49,604 nt of DNA, from assembly GCA_017937095.1 (NCBI GenBank), contig JAGBEG010000023.1, positions 1 through 49,604 on the forward strand. The letters are read 5' to 3'. The stretch comes from Roseburia sp. Its GTDB lineage: Bacteria > Bacillota > Clostridia > Lachnospirales > Lachnospiraceae. Under the pieces are notes generated by a model, which searched no databases, had not been told where the DNA came from, and worked only from the letters and a program-made list of their open reading frames with translations. Numbering within the stretch: the first letter of the stretch is position 1; every line of letters starts with the position of its first letter. This document shows positions 29,903 to 38,159 of this stretch, in pieces. The position numbers were made by a program, and so were the translations under genes.

Positions 29903-30922
29903 ATGGTAATTACATATCTTACAAAGCTTCAGGAAGAATATCTTCAGGAGAAGCTTGAGAGTGAAAAAGAATTAAACCGTCTGCAGCTAAAGTCTCGTGA
30001 AACAGAAAAATTTATTCTTCTGCTTGAGGAGACGAACGATCCGAATTACGAGTCCTTTACTCCAAGGGAAGTCAATTCCAGAAATAAGAAAAAGATTCTT
30101 GAACTTGAAAAGGAGCAAAAGGAGATACAGGAATCAATTGCACGGGAAAAAACGCACTTTGATTCTTGTCAGGAAAAGCTTGCAGAATTGGAACAGGTAA
30201 TAAAAGAGGCAAAGAATACTGCCGCCAGAAATGAACTGGATATTTTTAATAATGAGAAATACCGTGCTTCTGTCCTGGAGACGCAGGAGAATGAAAGACA
30301 GCGCATCTCAAGAGAACTTCACGATTCTACTGTTCAGAATCTGACAAGTATGGTGCACAAGACAGAATTGTGCAGTAAGCTGGTCGAGATGGACCCGCTC
30401 CGTTGTAAGCTGGAGCTGACAACGATGTCAAAGACGTTACGGGAGATTATCAATGATACAAGACAAATGATTTATAATCTCCGCCCGATGTCCTTTGACG
30501 ATATCGGACTGGATGTCACGATTGAGCGTGCACTTGATAAATTGGAGTACAGTGAGACAAGTACAATTAATTTTTCTGTAGAGGGAGAGCCTTATCAGAT
30601 TAAGCCGATCATAGGAATCACGCTTCTACGTATTATTCAGGAGGCATGCAATAATGCGATTCATCATGCAAATCCGACATTGATACAGGTTATTTTAAAA
30701 TACGAGGAAGACGATGTTTCAGTTGTGGTTACGGATGATGGAACAGGCTTCGATGTGAAAGCGAACGATACAAATTTCAGAGAGGATAATTCAGGCTTTG
30801 GATTATCCATGATGAAAGAAAGAGTTTACCTATTGTCAGGTACGATTCATATAGAGTCAGAGATCGGTAAGGGCACATCAATCACCGTAAAAGTACCAAT
30901 CAGAAATAAGGAGGATATTTAG
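29903..30922 (+). CDS. Cytoplasmic DegS-like sensor histidine kinase
   Basis: The 339-residue protein has no membrane segment. Residues about 5-115 are a long charged coiled coil, the sensory part in DegS-type kinases. The HisKA_3 box is NERQRISRELHDSTVQN with phospho-acceptor His140. The HATPase domain shows LLRIIQEACNNAIHHANP (N box), VVVTDDGTGFD (G1) and NSGFGLSMMKERV (G2). Together with the response regulator gene three bases downstream it forms a two-component system. The signal is unknown. GGTGGAG precedes the ATG. Confidence 0.92.
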   Translation: MVITYLTKLQEEYLQEKLESEKELNRLQLKSRETEKFILLLEETNDPNYESFTPREVNSRNKKKILELEKEQKEIQESIAREKTHFDSCQEKLAELEQVIKEAKNTAARNELDIFNNEKYRASVLETQENERQRISRELHDSTVQNLTSMVHKTELCSKLVEMDPLRCKLELTTMSKTLREIINDTRQMIYNLRPMSFDDIGLDVTIERALDKLEYSETSTINFSVEGEPYQIKPIIGITLLRIIQEACNNAIHHANPTLIQVILKYEEDDVSVVVTDDGTGFDVKANDTNFREDNSGFGLSMMKERVYLLSGTIHIESEIGKGTSITVKVPIRNKEDI

Positions 30923-30925
30923 TTT

Positions 30926-31570
30926 ATGGCAGTAAATGTGATGATTGCAGATGATCATTCCATGATCCGTGAGGGATTAAAACAGTTACTTGAATTGGAG
31001 GGAGATTTTCAGGTAATCGCTGAGGCATGTGACGGTGTAGACTGTATTCAAAAATTAGAGACCGTTTCACCGGATGTTTTATTGTTGGATATCAATATGC
31101 CGAACATGAATGGTCTGGAAGTTCTTAAGAAATTAAAAGAGAAAAGAATCAAAGTAAAAGTACTTGTTCTTACGGTGCATAATGAAGTTGAGTATCTGCT
31201 CAAGGCAGTTGATATCGGAATGAACGGATATCTGTTAAAGGATTCCGAATCCTCCGAACTTAAGAAAGCGATTCTTACTGTTGTTGGCGGAGAAGATTAT
31301 ATTCAGCCAAGTCTTATTCCGGTATTAAATGCGAAGATGATTGACCGCGATAAAGACAGTGAGAAAATTGAGAATCTTACGAAGAGAGAACTGGAAGTAT
31401 TAAAGCTTCTTGCATTCGGTATGTATAATAAAGAGGTCGCGGAGCGTCTTGGAATCAGCGAACGTACTGTTAAGAATCATGTCTCCAATATCTTTAAGAA
31501 AATTTCAGTTACAGACCGTACACAGGCGGCGGTATTTGCAATTCGAAATAATCTGATTTCTGTTCATTAG
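30926..31570 (+). CDS. NarL/DegU-like response regulator
   Basis: The receiver domain (1-120) has the acidic pocket IADDH, phospho-acceptor Asp55 in LLLDINMPNMNG, conserved Thr in VLVLTVHN and Lys in YLLKDSES. The C-terminal LuxR-type helix-turn-helix is LTKRELEVLKLLAFGMYNKEVAERLGISERTVKNHVSNIFKK. It follows the kinase gene by three bases, with AAGGAGG inside the kinase 3' end. It ends just before a terminator that contains a parS-like site. Confidence 0.93.
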   Translation: MAVNVMIADDHSMIREGLKQLLELEGDFQVIAEACDGVDCIQKLETVSPDVLLLDINMPNMNGLEVLKKLKEKRIKVKVLVLTVHNEVEYLLKAVDIGMNGYLLKDSESSELKKAILTVVGGEDYIQPSLIPVLNAKMIDRDKDSEKIENLTKRELEVLKLLAFGMYNKEVAERLGISERTVKNHVSNIFKKISVTDRTQAAVFAIRNNLISVH

Positions 31571-31582
31571 TCAGACCTGCAT

Positions 31583-31631
31583 ATTCCCGGTGATGTTTCA
31601 CATGAAACAAATCCGGGAATTTTGCTTTATA
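31583..31631 (+). terminator. Terminator of the two-component operon with nested parS
   Basis: An outer stem ATTCCCGG (31583-31590)/CCGGGAAT (31613-31620) is followed by TTTTGCTTTAT. Between the arms lies the inverted repeat TGTTTCACATGAAACA, which extends the same hairpin, so one sequence can be both RNA terminator and ParB site. Confidence 0.75.
31594..31609. promoter_or_regulatory. parS-like ParB-binding site 1
   Basis: TGTTTCACATGAAACA differs from the consensus TGTTTCACGTGAAACA by one base near the centre. It sits inside the terminator hairpin. Confidence 0.7.
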
Positions 31632-31639
31632 GGTTATCA

Positions 31640-32660
31640 GCTTAGGCTATAGATGTGTAATATTAAGCTATAACATTTCTTATTTAGATTCTGTTCTTGG
31701 ATTCTTCGTATTTTAAAATATTTTTTAGAGAGACTCTTTTGTGAAAGATAAGAACTCTTAAGAATGTGGGATGCTATTATAACATATCCATCAGCCATCA
31801 ACATATTTTGTCCATATTCTGTTTGGAGTTTCTTTATATTTTTATAGTATATAATCTTCTCTTATATATGGAAGAATCCTTTTTGGAAAAATTAAAATTT
31901 TCAAAAATCCGGAATGATGTTATAACATATCCATCAGCCATCACATCAGTATTTTAGTATATATTTTTTTAAGTTTCTTTGTATTTCTATGATAGAGAAA
32001 GCCTTATATATGGAAGAGATCTTTTTGAAAAACAGATTTTAAAAATTCAGAATGATGTTATAATATCAACCATCAATATATTTCGTCCAGATTTTGTTCT
32101 AAGTTTCTTTTTCAGATTTTGTTCTAAGCTTCCTTTTTCTTCGTGTTTTCACGATAGAAAATCTCTTATTATAGAAGATTCATTTTTAGACCTTTTAATA
32201 ATCAAGAACAGTTATAAGATATTAATACCTATCTATCAGAGAATCTTGTCCAGACTCTATTTATGTTTTGTTGTATTCTATGATAGAAGTGTCTTATATA
32301 TGAAGAATCCTTTTTGAAAAAGACTTTTTTAGAATCTAGAATGATTATAAGATATTAATACCCATCAAAGATATTGTCCAGATTCTGTTCTAAGTTTCCT
32401 TTTTCTTCGTGTTTTTCATGATAGAGAGTCTCTTATATATATGAAGAATCCTTTTTTAAAAGACCTTTTAAAAATCCAGAATAATTATAAGATTATAATA
32501 TCCATCAGAGATTCCTGTTCGGATTTTGTTTCGAATTTCTTTGTATTTAACCAGAATTATTTTTATGACAAAGCCTCTTTTATACATTATATTTATTTTA
32601 TGACAGAATCTCTATTTTATCTATTGTCTTATAGCATAAATCCTTTGAATATATTATTTC
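31640..32660. repeat. Degenerate tandem repeat array, about six units of 130-160 bp
   Basis: This AT-rich stretch holds no credible gene. A block with CTTATATATGGAAGAATCCTT recurs with anchor positions at 31861, 32003, 32164, 32293, 32432 and, more decayed, about 32575 (steps of roughly 142, 161, 129, 139 and 143 bp). Each unit also shows TGTCCAGATTCTGTTCTAAG, TTTCTTCGTGTTTTCATGAT, AGAGAGTCTC and AATGATTATAAGATATTAAT in the same order. A weaker unit precedes the first anchor. The plus strand is T-rich throughout. Open frames inside it follow the repeats and have no ribosome binding sites. Confidence 0.8.
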
Positions 32661-32662
32661 CT

Positions 32663-32730
32663 TTATGACACAGTTTCTTTAATGACAGAGCCTCTTTTAT
32701 GACACAGTTTCTTTAATGACAGAGTCTATT
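32663..32730. repeat. Two 34-bp direct repeats at the end of the array
   Basis: TTATGACACAGTTTCTTTAA plus TGACAGAG(C/T)CT(C/A)TT occurs at 32663 and again at 32697, exactly 34 bp apart, with two differences at the ends. These are much younger than the long units. Confidence 0.9.
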
Positions 32731-33100
32731 TTATAATAGAAAAGAAATGAGTATCAAAAAATATAAATATACAATACTTTGATGTCACTTTGCACTGGGA
32801 AAAACAAATAGGACAGACTTTTATTATTCGAGGATTTAATCAAAGAACGTTGAACTGAAATCTTGAAATTCAGACTTTCATGGAAAGTACTATGTTGATG
32901 TGCTATACAGAACAGTAATGATTCTTTCAAAATAGTAAAAAGAATGACGGCGAGAATATGCACTTATAAGTCATTGAAAAACAGATAAATCGTACCGCAA
33001 TAACAAATCATTTGGACATGCGGTTAAACCTTCAAAACCGCTAAAATTGCAGATACAGCCCAATATTTCATTCTGAAATAACAATATAGATGTAAAAATA
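32731..33100. other. AT-rich non-coding stretch between repeat array and parS sites
   Basis: I see no gene, tRNA or strong terminator here. Short open frames on either strand lack ribosome binding sites. Confidence 0.5.
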
Positions 33101-33104
33101 AAAA

Positions 33105-33120
33105 TGTTTCACGTGAAACA
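33105..33120. promoter_or_regulatory. parS site 2
   Basis: A perfect 16-bp consensus palindrome TGTTTCACGTGAAACA, about 190 bp before parA. A half-site TGTTTCAC lies shortly after at about 33136. Confidence 0.95.
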
Positions 33121-33210
33121 TTAAATTAAAAAATTGTTTCACAACAGGATTCCACAAGATTTTGTATTTTCAAAAAATAGAAAATACAACAATTTGAAAT
33201 AGAAAGAAAA

Positions 33211-33226
33211 TGTTTCACGTGAAACA
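33211..33226. promoter_or_regulatory. parS site 3
   Basis: A second perfect TGTTTCACGTGAAACA, 34 bp upstream of the parA -10 box. ParB bound here could affect parAB transcription. Confidence 0.95.
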
Positions 33227-33256
33227 TTTTTTGGTATGGCAATGAGAATATAGAAG

Positions 33257-33265
33257 TGATATAAT
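33257..33265 (+). promoter_or_regulatory. Extended -10 promoter of parA
   Basis: TGATATAAT (33257-33265) is an extended -10 with a perfect TATAAT. No good -35 is present at 17 bp. It lies 41 bp before the parA start. Confidence 0.5.
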
Positions 33266-33306
33266 GGACAAGTAAACGAAAAAAGAGGACGAAATGAGGA
33301 AAAATT

Positions 33307-34065
33307 ATGAGTAGAATTATAGCAATTGCAAACCAAAAAGGAGGAGTCGGTAAGACAACGACGGCAATCAACTTGTCTTCCTGTCTTGCAGAAGCAGGAA
33401 AGAGAGTATTGACGATTGACCTTGATCCACAGGGAAATATGACGAGTGGTCTGGGTGTAGATAAAGCAGAGTTAGAATATACGGTATATGAACTGATGCT
33501 TGATGAGTGTTCTATCAAAGAAAGTATGACAGATACGGTCGTTGAGGGAATGAAGCTTATCCCATCCAATGTGAATCTTGCCGGAGCAGAGATCGAGCTG
33601 CTTGGTATCAATGAAAAGGAATATATTCTGAAAAATGCCGTAGATTATATCAGAGATGATTATGATTTCATTATCATTGACTGCCCGCCATCTTTAAATA
33701 TGCTGACAATCAATGCGATGACGACAGCAGATTCTGTACTTGTTCCAATCCAGTGTGAGTATTACGCACTCGAGGGATTGAGCCAGTTGATACATACGAT
33801 TGACCTTGTACAGCAGAGATTGAATCCAAATCTGAAAATTGACGGCGTCGTATTTACCATGTATGATGTCCGCACAAATCTTTCCAATCAGGTCGTAGAA
33901 AATGTGAAGGAAAATCTGGACACGAAAATTTATGAGACATTGATTCCGAGAAATATCCGGTTAGCGGAAGCGCCGTCTCATGGACTTCCTATTAATATGT
34001 ATGATGCAAAATCAGCAGGAACGGAAAGTTATCGGTTACTGGCAAAAGAAGTTATGGAAAGGTAG
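33307..34065 (+). CDS. parA: Chromosome partitioning ATPase ParA/Soj
   Basis: ParA-type ATPase that with ParB-parS segregates the origin and controls DnaA. The 252-residue protein has the deviant Walker A NQKGGVGKTTTAINL (residues 9-23), switch LDPQGNMTSGL and Walker B FIIIDCPPSLNMLT. TGAGG precedes the ATG. It heads the run parA-parB-DUF4446-HD-GYP-DUF3881. Confidence 0.95.
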   Translation: MSRIIAIANQKGGVGKTTTAINLSSCLAEAGKRVLTIDLDPQGNMTSGLGVDKAELEYTVYELMLDECSIKESMTDTVVEGMKLIPSNVNLAGAEIELLGINEKEYILKNAVDYIRDDYDFIIIDCPPSLNMLTINAMTTADSVLVPIQCEYYALEGLSQLIHTIDLVQQRLNPNLKIDGVVFTMYDVRTNLSNQVVENVKENLDTKIYETLIPRNIRLAEAPSHGLPINMYDAKSAGTESYRLLAKEVMER

Positions 34066-34078
34066 GGGGTAATCAAAT

Positions 34079-35002
34079 ATGGCAGCTGCAAAGAAAGGCG
34101 GATTGGGAAAAGGTATTGATTCCCTGATTCCAAACAAAGTAAATAATACAAAGCCGGTGGAAAATACAGGGGAAGCCAAAGCGAAGAATGAAAAGGTCGT
34201 CGAAGGAATCCTTGTCAGCATCAATAAGGTAGAGCCGAACAGAGAACAGCCGCGTAAGAATTTTGATGAGGATGCTCTTCTGGAACTGTCGGAATCCATT
34301 AAACAGTTCGGTGTGTTACAGCCGCTTCTTGTACAGGATAAAAAAGACTATTATGAAATTATCGCCGGAGAGCGCAGATGGCGCGCGGCAAAACTTGCGG
34401 GTCTGAAAGAGGTTCCGGTCATCATCAAGAATCTCACAGAGCAGGAAGTCGTTGAAATTTCTCTGATCGAGAATATCCAGCGTGAAAACTTAAATCCGAT
34501 TGAAGAAGCGATTGCATATAAGAGACTTTTGACAGAATTTAATCTCAAGCAGGATGAAGTTGCGGAGCGTGTATCAAAGAGCAGAACTGCTGTTACAAAT
34601 TCCATGCGTCTCCTCAAGCTGAACGATAAAGTACAACAGATGGTCATTGATGATATGATTACGACAGGCCATGCAAGAGCTCTTCTTGGAATTGAAGATT
34701 CTGAAAAGCAGTACACGACTGCACAGAAAATATTTGATGAGAAGCTGAGCGTCCGCGAGACAGAGAAGCTTGTTAAGAAGATACAGCAGGAAAAGGATCA
34801 GCCGGCTGCTAAGGAGAGCACAAAGCTTGATCCGAAGTTAGAAGCCATTTATCACGATCTGGAAGAAAATATGAAAGCGATTCTCGGTACGAAGGTTTCT
34901 ATTAATCAGAAGGATGACAAGAAGGGAAAAATCGAGATTGAATATTACTCGATGGATGAACTGGATCGAATCATTGACATGATTCGTACAATTAAGAAAT
35001 AG
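34079..35002 (+). CDS. parB: Chromosome partitioning protein ParB/Spo0J (CTPase, parS-binding)
   Basis: ParB binds parS and spreads as a CTP-dependent clamp, loading SMC. The N terminus KKGGLGKGIDSLIPN is the ParA-stimulating type. The CTP-binding domain shows VEPNREQPRKNFDEDALLELSESIKQFGVLQPLLV and IIAGERRWRAAKLAGL, followed by ENIQRENLNPIEEAIAYKRL. The parS-reading helix-turn-helix is QDEVAERVSKSRTAVTNSMRLL. It starts 13 bp after parA. Cognate parS sites lie at 33105, 33211 and, less perfect, 31594. Confidence 0.95.
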   Translation: MAAAKKGGLGKGIDSLIPNKVNNTKPVENTGEAKAKNEKVVEGILVSINKVEPNREQPRKNFDEDALLELSESIKQFGVLQPLLVQDKKDYYEIIAGERRWRAAKLAGLKEVPVIIKNLTEQEVVEISLIENIQRENLNPIEEAIAYKRLLTEFNLKQDEVAERVSKSRTAVTNSMRLLKLNDKVQQMVIDDMITTGHARALLGIEDSEKQYTTAQKIFDEKLSVRETEKLVKKIQQEKDQPAAKESTKLDPKLEAIYHDLEENMKAILGTKVSINQKDDKKGKIEIEYYSMDELDRIIDMIRTIKK

Positions 35003-35033
35003 AACAAGTGTTCTTGTTAGAAAGAGGAAGTAT

Positions 35034-35537
35034 ATGATATCAAAATATTTAGGATTTGATTCGGATTACATTATTATCGGTCTTATTGTGGTGGTATTGA
35101 TTCTGTTGGTGCTTATCATTGTCAATATGTCGCAGATGCGGAAATTGAAAAAGAGCTACAAGGTTTTCATGACAGGCAAAAACGGTAAGAATCTTGAAGA
35201 GACGCTGATCAAACGCCTGGATCAGGTGGATTCGCTTCTTGCCGCCAACGATGACAATGAGAAACATATTAAAGAGCTTTTTGATGACATGCAGCATACC
35301 TACCAGAAGATGGGACTCATTAAATATGACGCGTTCAATGAGATGGGCGGAAAGCTCAGTTTTTCCCTTGCAATGCTTGATGTGAAAAACAACGGATTTA
35401 TCATCAACGCCATGCATACAAGAGAGGGATGTTATACATACATCAAAGAAATTGTCGACGGAAATTCCATTATCGTATTATCTGAGGAAGATAAAGAAGC
35501 ATTAAGCAGAGCCATGGGGAACAAAGCAGGCGAATAA
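35034..35537 (+). CDS. DUF4446 family membrane protein
   Basis: The 167-residue protein has one N-terminal membrane helix (YIIIGLIVVVLILLVLIIVNM, about 12-32) and a cytoplasmic domain with YDAFNEMGGKLSFSLAMLDVKNNGFIINAMHTREGCYTYIKEI, the DUF4446 signature. The function is unknown, but the family is regularly found next to parAB in Clostridia. AGAGGAAGT precedes the ATG. Confidence 0.88.
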   Translation: MISKYLGFDSDYIIIGLIVVVLILLVLIIVNMSQMRKLKKSYKVFMTGKNGKNLEETLIKRLDQVDSLLAANDDNEKHIKELFDDMQHTYQKMGLIKYDAFNEMGGKLSFSLAMLDVKNNGFIINAMHTREGCYTYIKEIVDGNSIIVLSEEDKEALSRAMGNKAGE

Positions 35538-35551
35538 AACGGGGATAAAAA

Positions 35552-36589
35552 ATGAGAATACGACTGGTAAAGACGCTGCAGGGCGGGGAACGGCTTGCGG
35601 GACCGGTAATCACGGAAGAAAAAGAAATTCTCATATCCAGGGGAACCGTATTGAAGACGGAATATCTGGATCTGATTTCCTTTTTGGGGATTGAAACGGT
35701 CTGTATCGAGGATCCGTATGAAGCGGAAGAAAAGCCGCAGCGGATTATCTGTAAGTCCAGCTATGAAGGATATATTGATAAAGTACAGAAAATATTAGAA
35801 AACCATATTTACCATGGGAAAAATTCGCTTCGTGACATCGAGCAGGTGGCAAAGGATATTACGAAGGATGTATTGAATGCCGATTGGGACATTGTGATTG
35901 ATATGGAAGAGAGAAACGGTAATCTTTATGGTCATACGCTCTCGGTCACAACACTCTCTGTAATGGTCGCAAGAAAGCTCGGAGTCGCACAAGAGAAGCT
36001 TTCTTCAATTGCGCTTGGTGCTCTGCTTCATGATCTGGGACTGCGATATATTACAGTGCCGTATCTGAACTGTGAAATGAACATGCTGCCCTCGTCTGAG
36101 GTGTTCGAATTTAGAAAGCATCCGATCCTTGCTTACTCGGCATTGGAAGAGGAAAGCTGGATCGACCCGCTGGCGAAGAAAATCATTCTTTCACATCACG
36201 AGCGCAGGGACGGATCAGGATTTCCTTTAAAACAGAAAACAAGAGACTTAGATTGTGGTATCGTGCAGGCATGTGATGCACTGGATTGTTTTATCAGCGG
36301 AATAGAATGTAAGCGAATCGGGGTACAACAGGCATTGGAATATCTTGTGGAGACTTCGGATGTACTGTTTGAGAGAAAGATTATAAAAGTGATCGAAGGT
36401 ATGGTAGCGCGCTACCCGGTTGGAACAAAGGTTGCATTAAATACAGGGGAGTTTGGTGTCGTACTGATGCAGTCAAAAAATTCCATCCGTCCGGTTATCG
36501 GCGTATTGGATGAAAATGATAAACTGACAGATGTCAGATATAAGTTGGATGATAATAAGAAAGTATCCATTCTTCAGGTAGAGCATTGA
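35552..36589 (+). CDS. HD-GYP domain protein, probable cyclic-di-GMP phosphodiesterase
   Basis: The 345-residue protein has an N-terminal DUF3391-like region and a central HD-GYP domain. The domain shows HTLSVTTLSVMVARKLG, the HD pair in LLHDLGLRYI, FRKHPILAYSAL, and HHERRDGSGFP, where the usual GYP reads GFP. Metal-binding His/Asp residues are present, so activity on c-di-GMP or a related nucleotide is likely but unproven. There is no membrane segment or receiver domain. It follows the DUF4446 gene by 14 bp. Confidence 0.88.
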   Translation: MRIRLVKTLQGGERLAGPVITEEKEILISRGTVLKTEYLDLISFLGIETVCIEDPYEAEEKPQRIICKSSYEGYIDKVQKILENHIYHGKNSLRDIEQVAKDITKDVLNADWDIVIDMEERNGNLYGHTLSVTTLSVMVARKLGVAQEKLSSIALGALLHDLGLRYITVPYLNCEMNMLPSSEVFEFRKHPILAYSALEEESWIDPLAKKIILSHHERRDGSGFPLKQKTRDLDCGIVQACDALDCFISGIECKRIGVQQALEYLVETSDVLFERKIIKVIEGMVARYPVGTKVALNTGEFGVVLMQSKNSIRPVIGVLDENDKLTDVRYKLDDNKKVSILQVEH

Positions 36590-36631
36590 AAATTCTATCT
36601 TGAACGATGAGTGATGGAAGGAGGATAGAAA

Positions 36632-37510
36632 ATGCATAAGTTTTTAAGGGCAATTGGATTTTCCGGGTTGAAAAAAGAAGAACTCGAAGAAATATTTGCG
36701 CAGATCATAAAAGCACCGACAGTCCGGAAAGTAGCTGTTGATTCGGAGGGCAACGAATTTGCGGAACTCACAAAAGAATTTGGCGACTTTTTCGGAATAT
36801 CAGTTCGCGGAATATACCGGGAGGATGATACGTTTGAAATGGAATATTACTATCCGTATCTGTGCGGAAGAAATATTTCCACAAGAGAGCCTGCTGAGGT
36901 AGAAAAACACGCAGAAAAAGAGTCCTACGCAGGAATTTGTGACGAGGTGCGGATTGGCGTTACCCTGATTTTTTATCTGCAGAATATCGTGGATTATCTC
37001 GCTGTCAGAAACAGCAGAGGATATATGAATCTGGCGGACGGTATCATTTTGGGTGCGCTGTCCACTGAAGGGAAAATTCTTCTTCCGGTCAATAAGGCGG
37101 AGAAGAAGCCATCTTCTTCTAAGAAAGATGGCAAAGACCGCAGTCATCTGATCGCCGCTGCGCGGGATGGGGACGAGGACGCGATTGAGAATCTTACCTT
37201 AGAGGATATCGACACTTACTCGCTTCTCTCCAGACGAATCGCACACGAGGATGTGCTCAGTATCGTGGATTCCTATTTTATGCCTTATGGGATCGAGAGC
37301 GATCAGTATTCCATCCTTGGGGAAATTATGGATGTTGCGCTTTTGCAGAACCAGCTCACACAGGAGAATGTTTATTCCATGGAAATTCTCTGCAACGATA
37401 TGGTGTTCGACGTGTGCATTAACCAGAAGGATCTGCTCGGCGAACCGGAGGTCGGCAGAAGATTCAAAGGAAATGTATGGATGCAGGGCAGCATCAGATA
37501 TAGAGATTAA
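36632..37510 (+). CDS. DUF3881 family protein
   Basis: The 292-residue cytoplasmic protein begins MHKFLRAIGFSGLKKEELEE and contains YYYPYLCGRNIS and GYMNLADGIILGALSTEGKILLPV. It is the DUF3881 family, known almost only from Lachnospiraceae and relatives, with no known function. A lysine/serine linker (KKPSSSKKDGKD, about 155-166) splits it into two halves. AAGGAGGAT precedes the ATG. It is the last gene before a terminator. Confidence 0.85.
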   Translation: MHKFLRAIGFSGLKKEELEEIFAQIIKAPTVRKVAVDSEGNEFAELTKEFGDFFGISVRGIYREDDTFEMEYYYPYLCGRNISTREPAEVEKHAEKESYAGICDEVRIGVTLIFYLQNIVDYLAVRNSRGYMNLADGIILGALSTEGKILLPVNKAEKKPSSSKKDGKDRSHLIAAARDGDEDAIENLTLEDIDTYSLLSRRIAHEDVLSIVDSYFMPYGIESDQYSILGEIMDVALLQNQLTQENVYSMEILCNDMVFDVCINQKDLLGEPEVGRRFKGNVWMQGSIRYRD

Positions 37511-37525
37511 AATCAGAGATTAAAA

Positions 37526-37566
37526 ATCAGAGATTGAAAATCTTTGCGGTAAGCTCTGGTTTTTTT
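37526..37566 (+). terminator. Terminator after the DUF3881 gene, with AGAGATT repeats
   Basis: A 10-bp stem with one mismatch pairs ATCAGAGATT with AAGCTCTGGT and is followed by seven T. AGAGATT occurs three times in a row (37502, 37515, 37529), including the gene's last codons. Confidence 0.8.
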
Positions 37567-37592
37567 GAAAAGAGTGTGATAAAATAAATAAG

Positions 37593-37615
37593 CTGTATGC
37601 GGCTACTGCATACAG
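37593..37615. repeat. Hairpin CTGTATGC/GCATACAG before the tRNA remnant
   Basis: A perfect 8-bp inverted repeat with a 7-nt loop. It has no T-run and overlaps the first of two CAGCGGGTTT direct repeats (37613-37622 and 37718-37727) that flank the broken tRNA. Confidence 0.7.
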
Positions 37616-37622
37616 CGGGTTT

Positions 37623-37724
37623 GTTGCTGTAGCTCAGTAGGATAGAGCGTCCGCCTCCTAAGAATATGTTAATCACGCGCCAAATGATTTTTCCAAATCA
37701 GGTTCGTAGTTCGAATGCAGCGGG
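37623..37724 (+). pseudogene. Broken tRNA-Arg(CCT) remnant
   Basis: The 5' half is intact: acceptor GTTGCTG, D-arm GCTC-AGTAGGATA-GAGC, anticodon arm TCCGC with loop CTCCTAA (anticodon CCT), to 37662. Then the expected GCGGA is replaced by about 45 nt of unrelated AT-rich sequence. A T-loop-like GTTCGAAT and CAGCGGG (37718-37724), which would pair with the acceptor at six of seven positions, follow without a proper T-stem. It shares TCCGCCTCCTAAG with the intact gene at 37837. I take it as a disrupted gene or recombination scar. Confidence 0.7.
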
Positions 37725-37764
37725 TTTTTGAAATCTCAAAACGCTGGATTTTGAAAACCCGCTG
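37718..37764. repeat. Inverted repeat CAGCGGGTTTT/AAAACCCGCTG
   Basis: 11-bp arms at 37718-37728 and 37754-37764 with further partial pairing inside. It immediately follows the tRNA remnant and can act as a terminator-like hairpin, though the T-run is inside the stem. Confidence 0.7.
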
Positions 37765-37836
37765 AGTTATAATAATGCAGGTAAGACGTAGTCCTAAGGG
37801 TAAAAAACCTTGAAAATACGCCATTTTTTAATACAC

Positions 37837-37913
37837 GTCTCTGTACCTCAGTTGGATAGAGGGTCCGCCTCCTAAGCGGAACGCCGGCGGTTCGAGCCCG
37901 CCCAGGGACGCCA
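37837..37913 (+). tRNA. tRNA-Arg (anticodon CCT)
   Basis: A complete cloverleaf: acceptor GTCTCTG/CAGGGAC with one wobble pair, D-arm CCTC-AGTTGGATA-GAGG, anticodon stem TCCGC/GCGGA with loop CTCCTAA (CCT, reads AGG), T-arm GGCGG-TTCGAGC-CCGCC, discriminator G and encoded CCA. It is a plausible attachment gene for the element that follows. Confidence 0.95.
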
Positions 37914-37921
37914 GTCAACAG

Positions 37922-37952
37922 CGCGGGAGATGAAAAATCTCCCGCTTTTTTT
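37922..37952 (+). terminator. Terminator after tRNA-Arg
   Basis: GCGGGAGAT/ATCTCCCGC stem with an AAAA-rich loop, followed by seven T, just downstream of the tRNA. Confidence 0.9.
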
Positions 37953-38159
37953 CTAACCGGATTAGATGTCATCCAAAATCACAGGACATTTTGCTAATCA
38001 GAAAAAACGTCACAAAATGACTTTTGGCTAAAAATGGCGCATGTTTTCGTGTTCACCTGTGTATCTGGGTGTAAATCTGTGATAAATCACCCCTATTGCT
38101 GCAGAAATCCGGAATATGATACCTGGAAATGCTATGACGGAAGAAAAGACTGGAGGACA

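Noticed and set aside
31979-32317. A 112-codon open frame within the repeat array
   Set aside because: It simply reads through two repeat units, has no ribosome binding site, and other units are closed in that frame.
31640-32745. CRISPR array
   Set aside because: Units are 130-160 bp and diverged along their whole length, with no short identical repeat, no unique spacers and no cas genes.
37623-37724. Intron-containing functional tRNA-Arg
   Set aside because: The extra sequence does not splice to a complete cloverleaf: the 3' anticodon stem and T-stem are missing, and no self-splicing intron core fits in about 45 nt.
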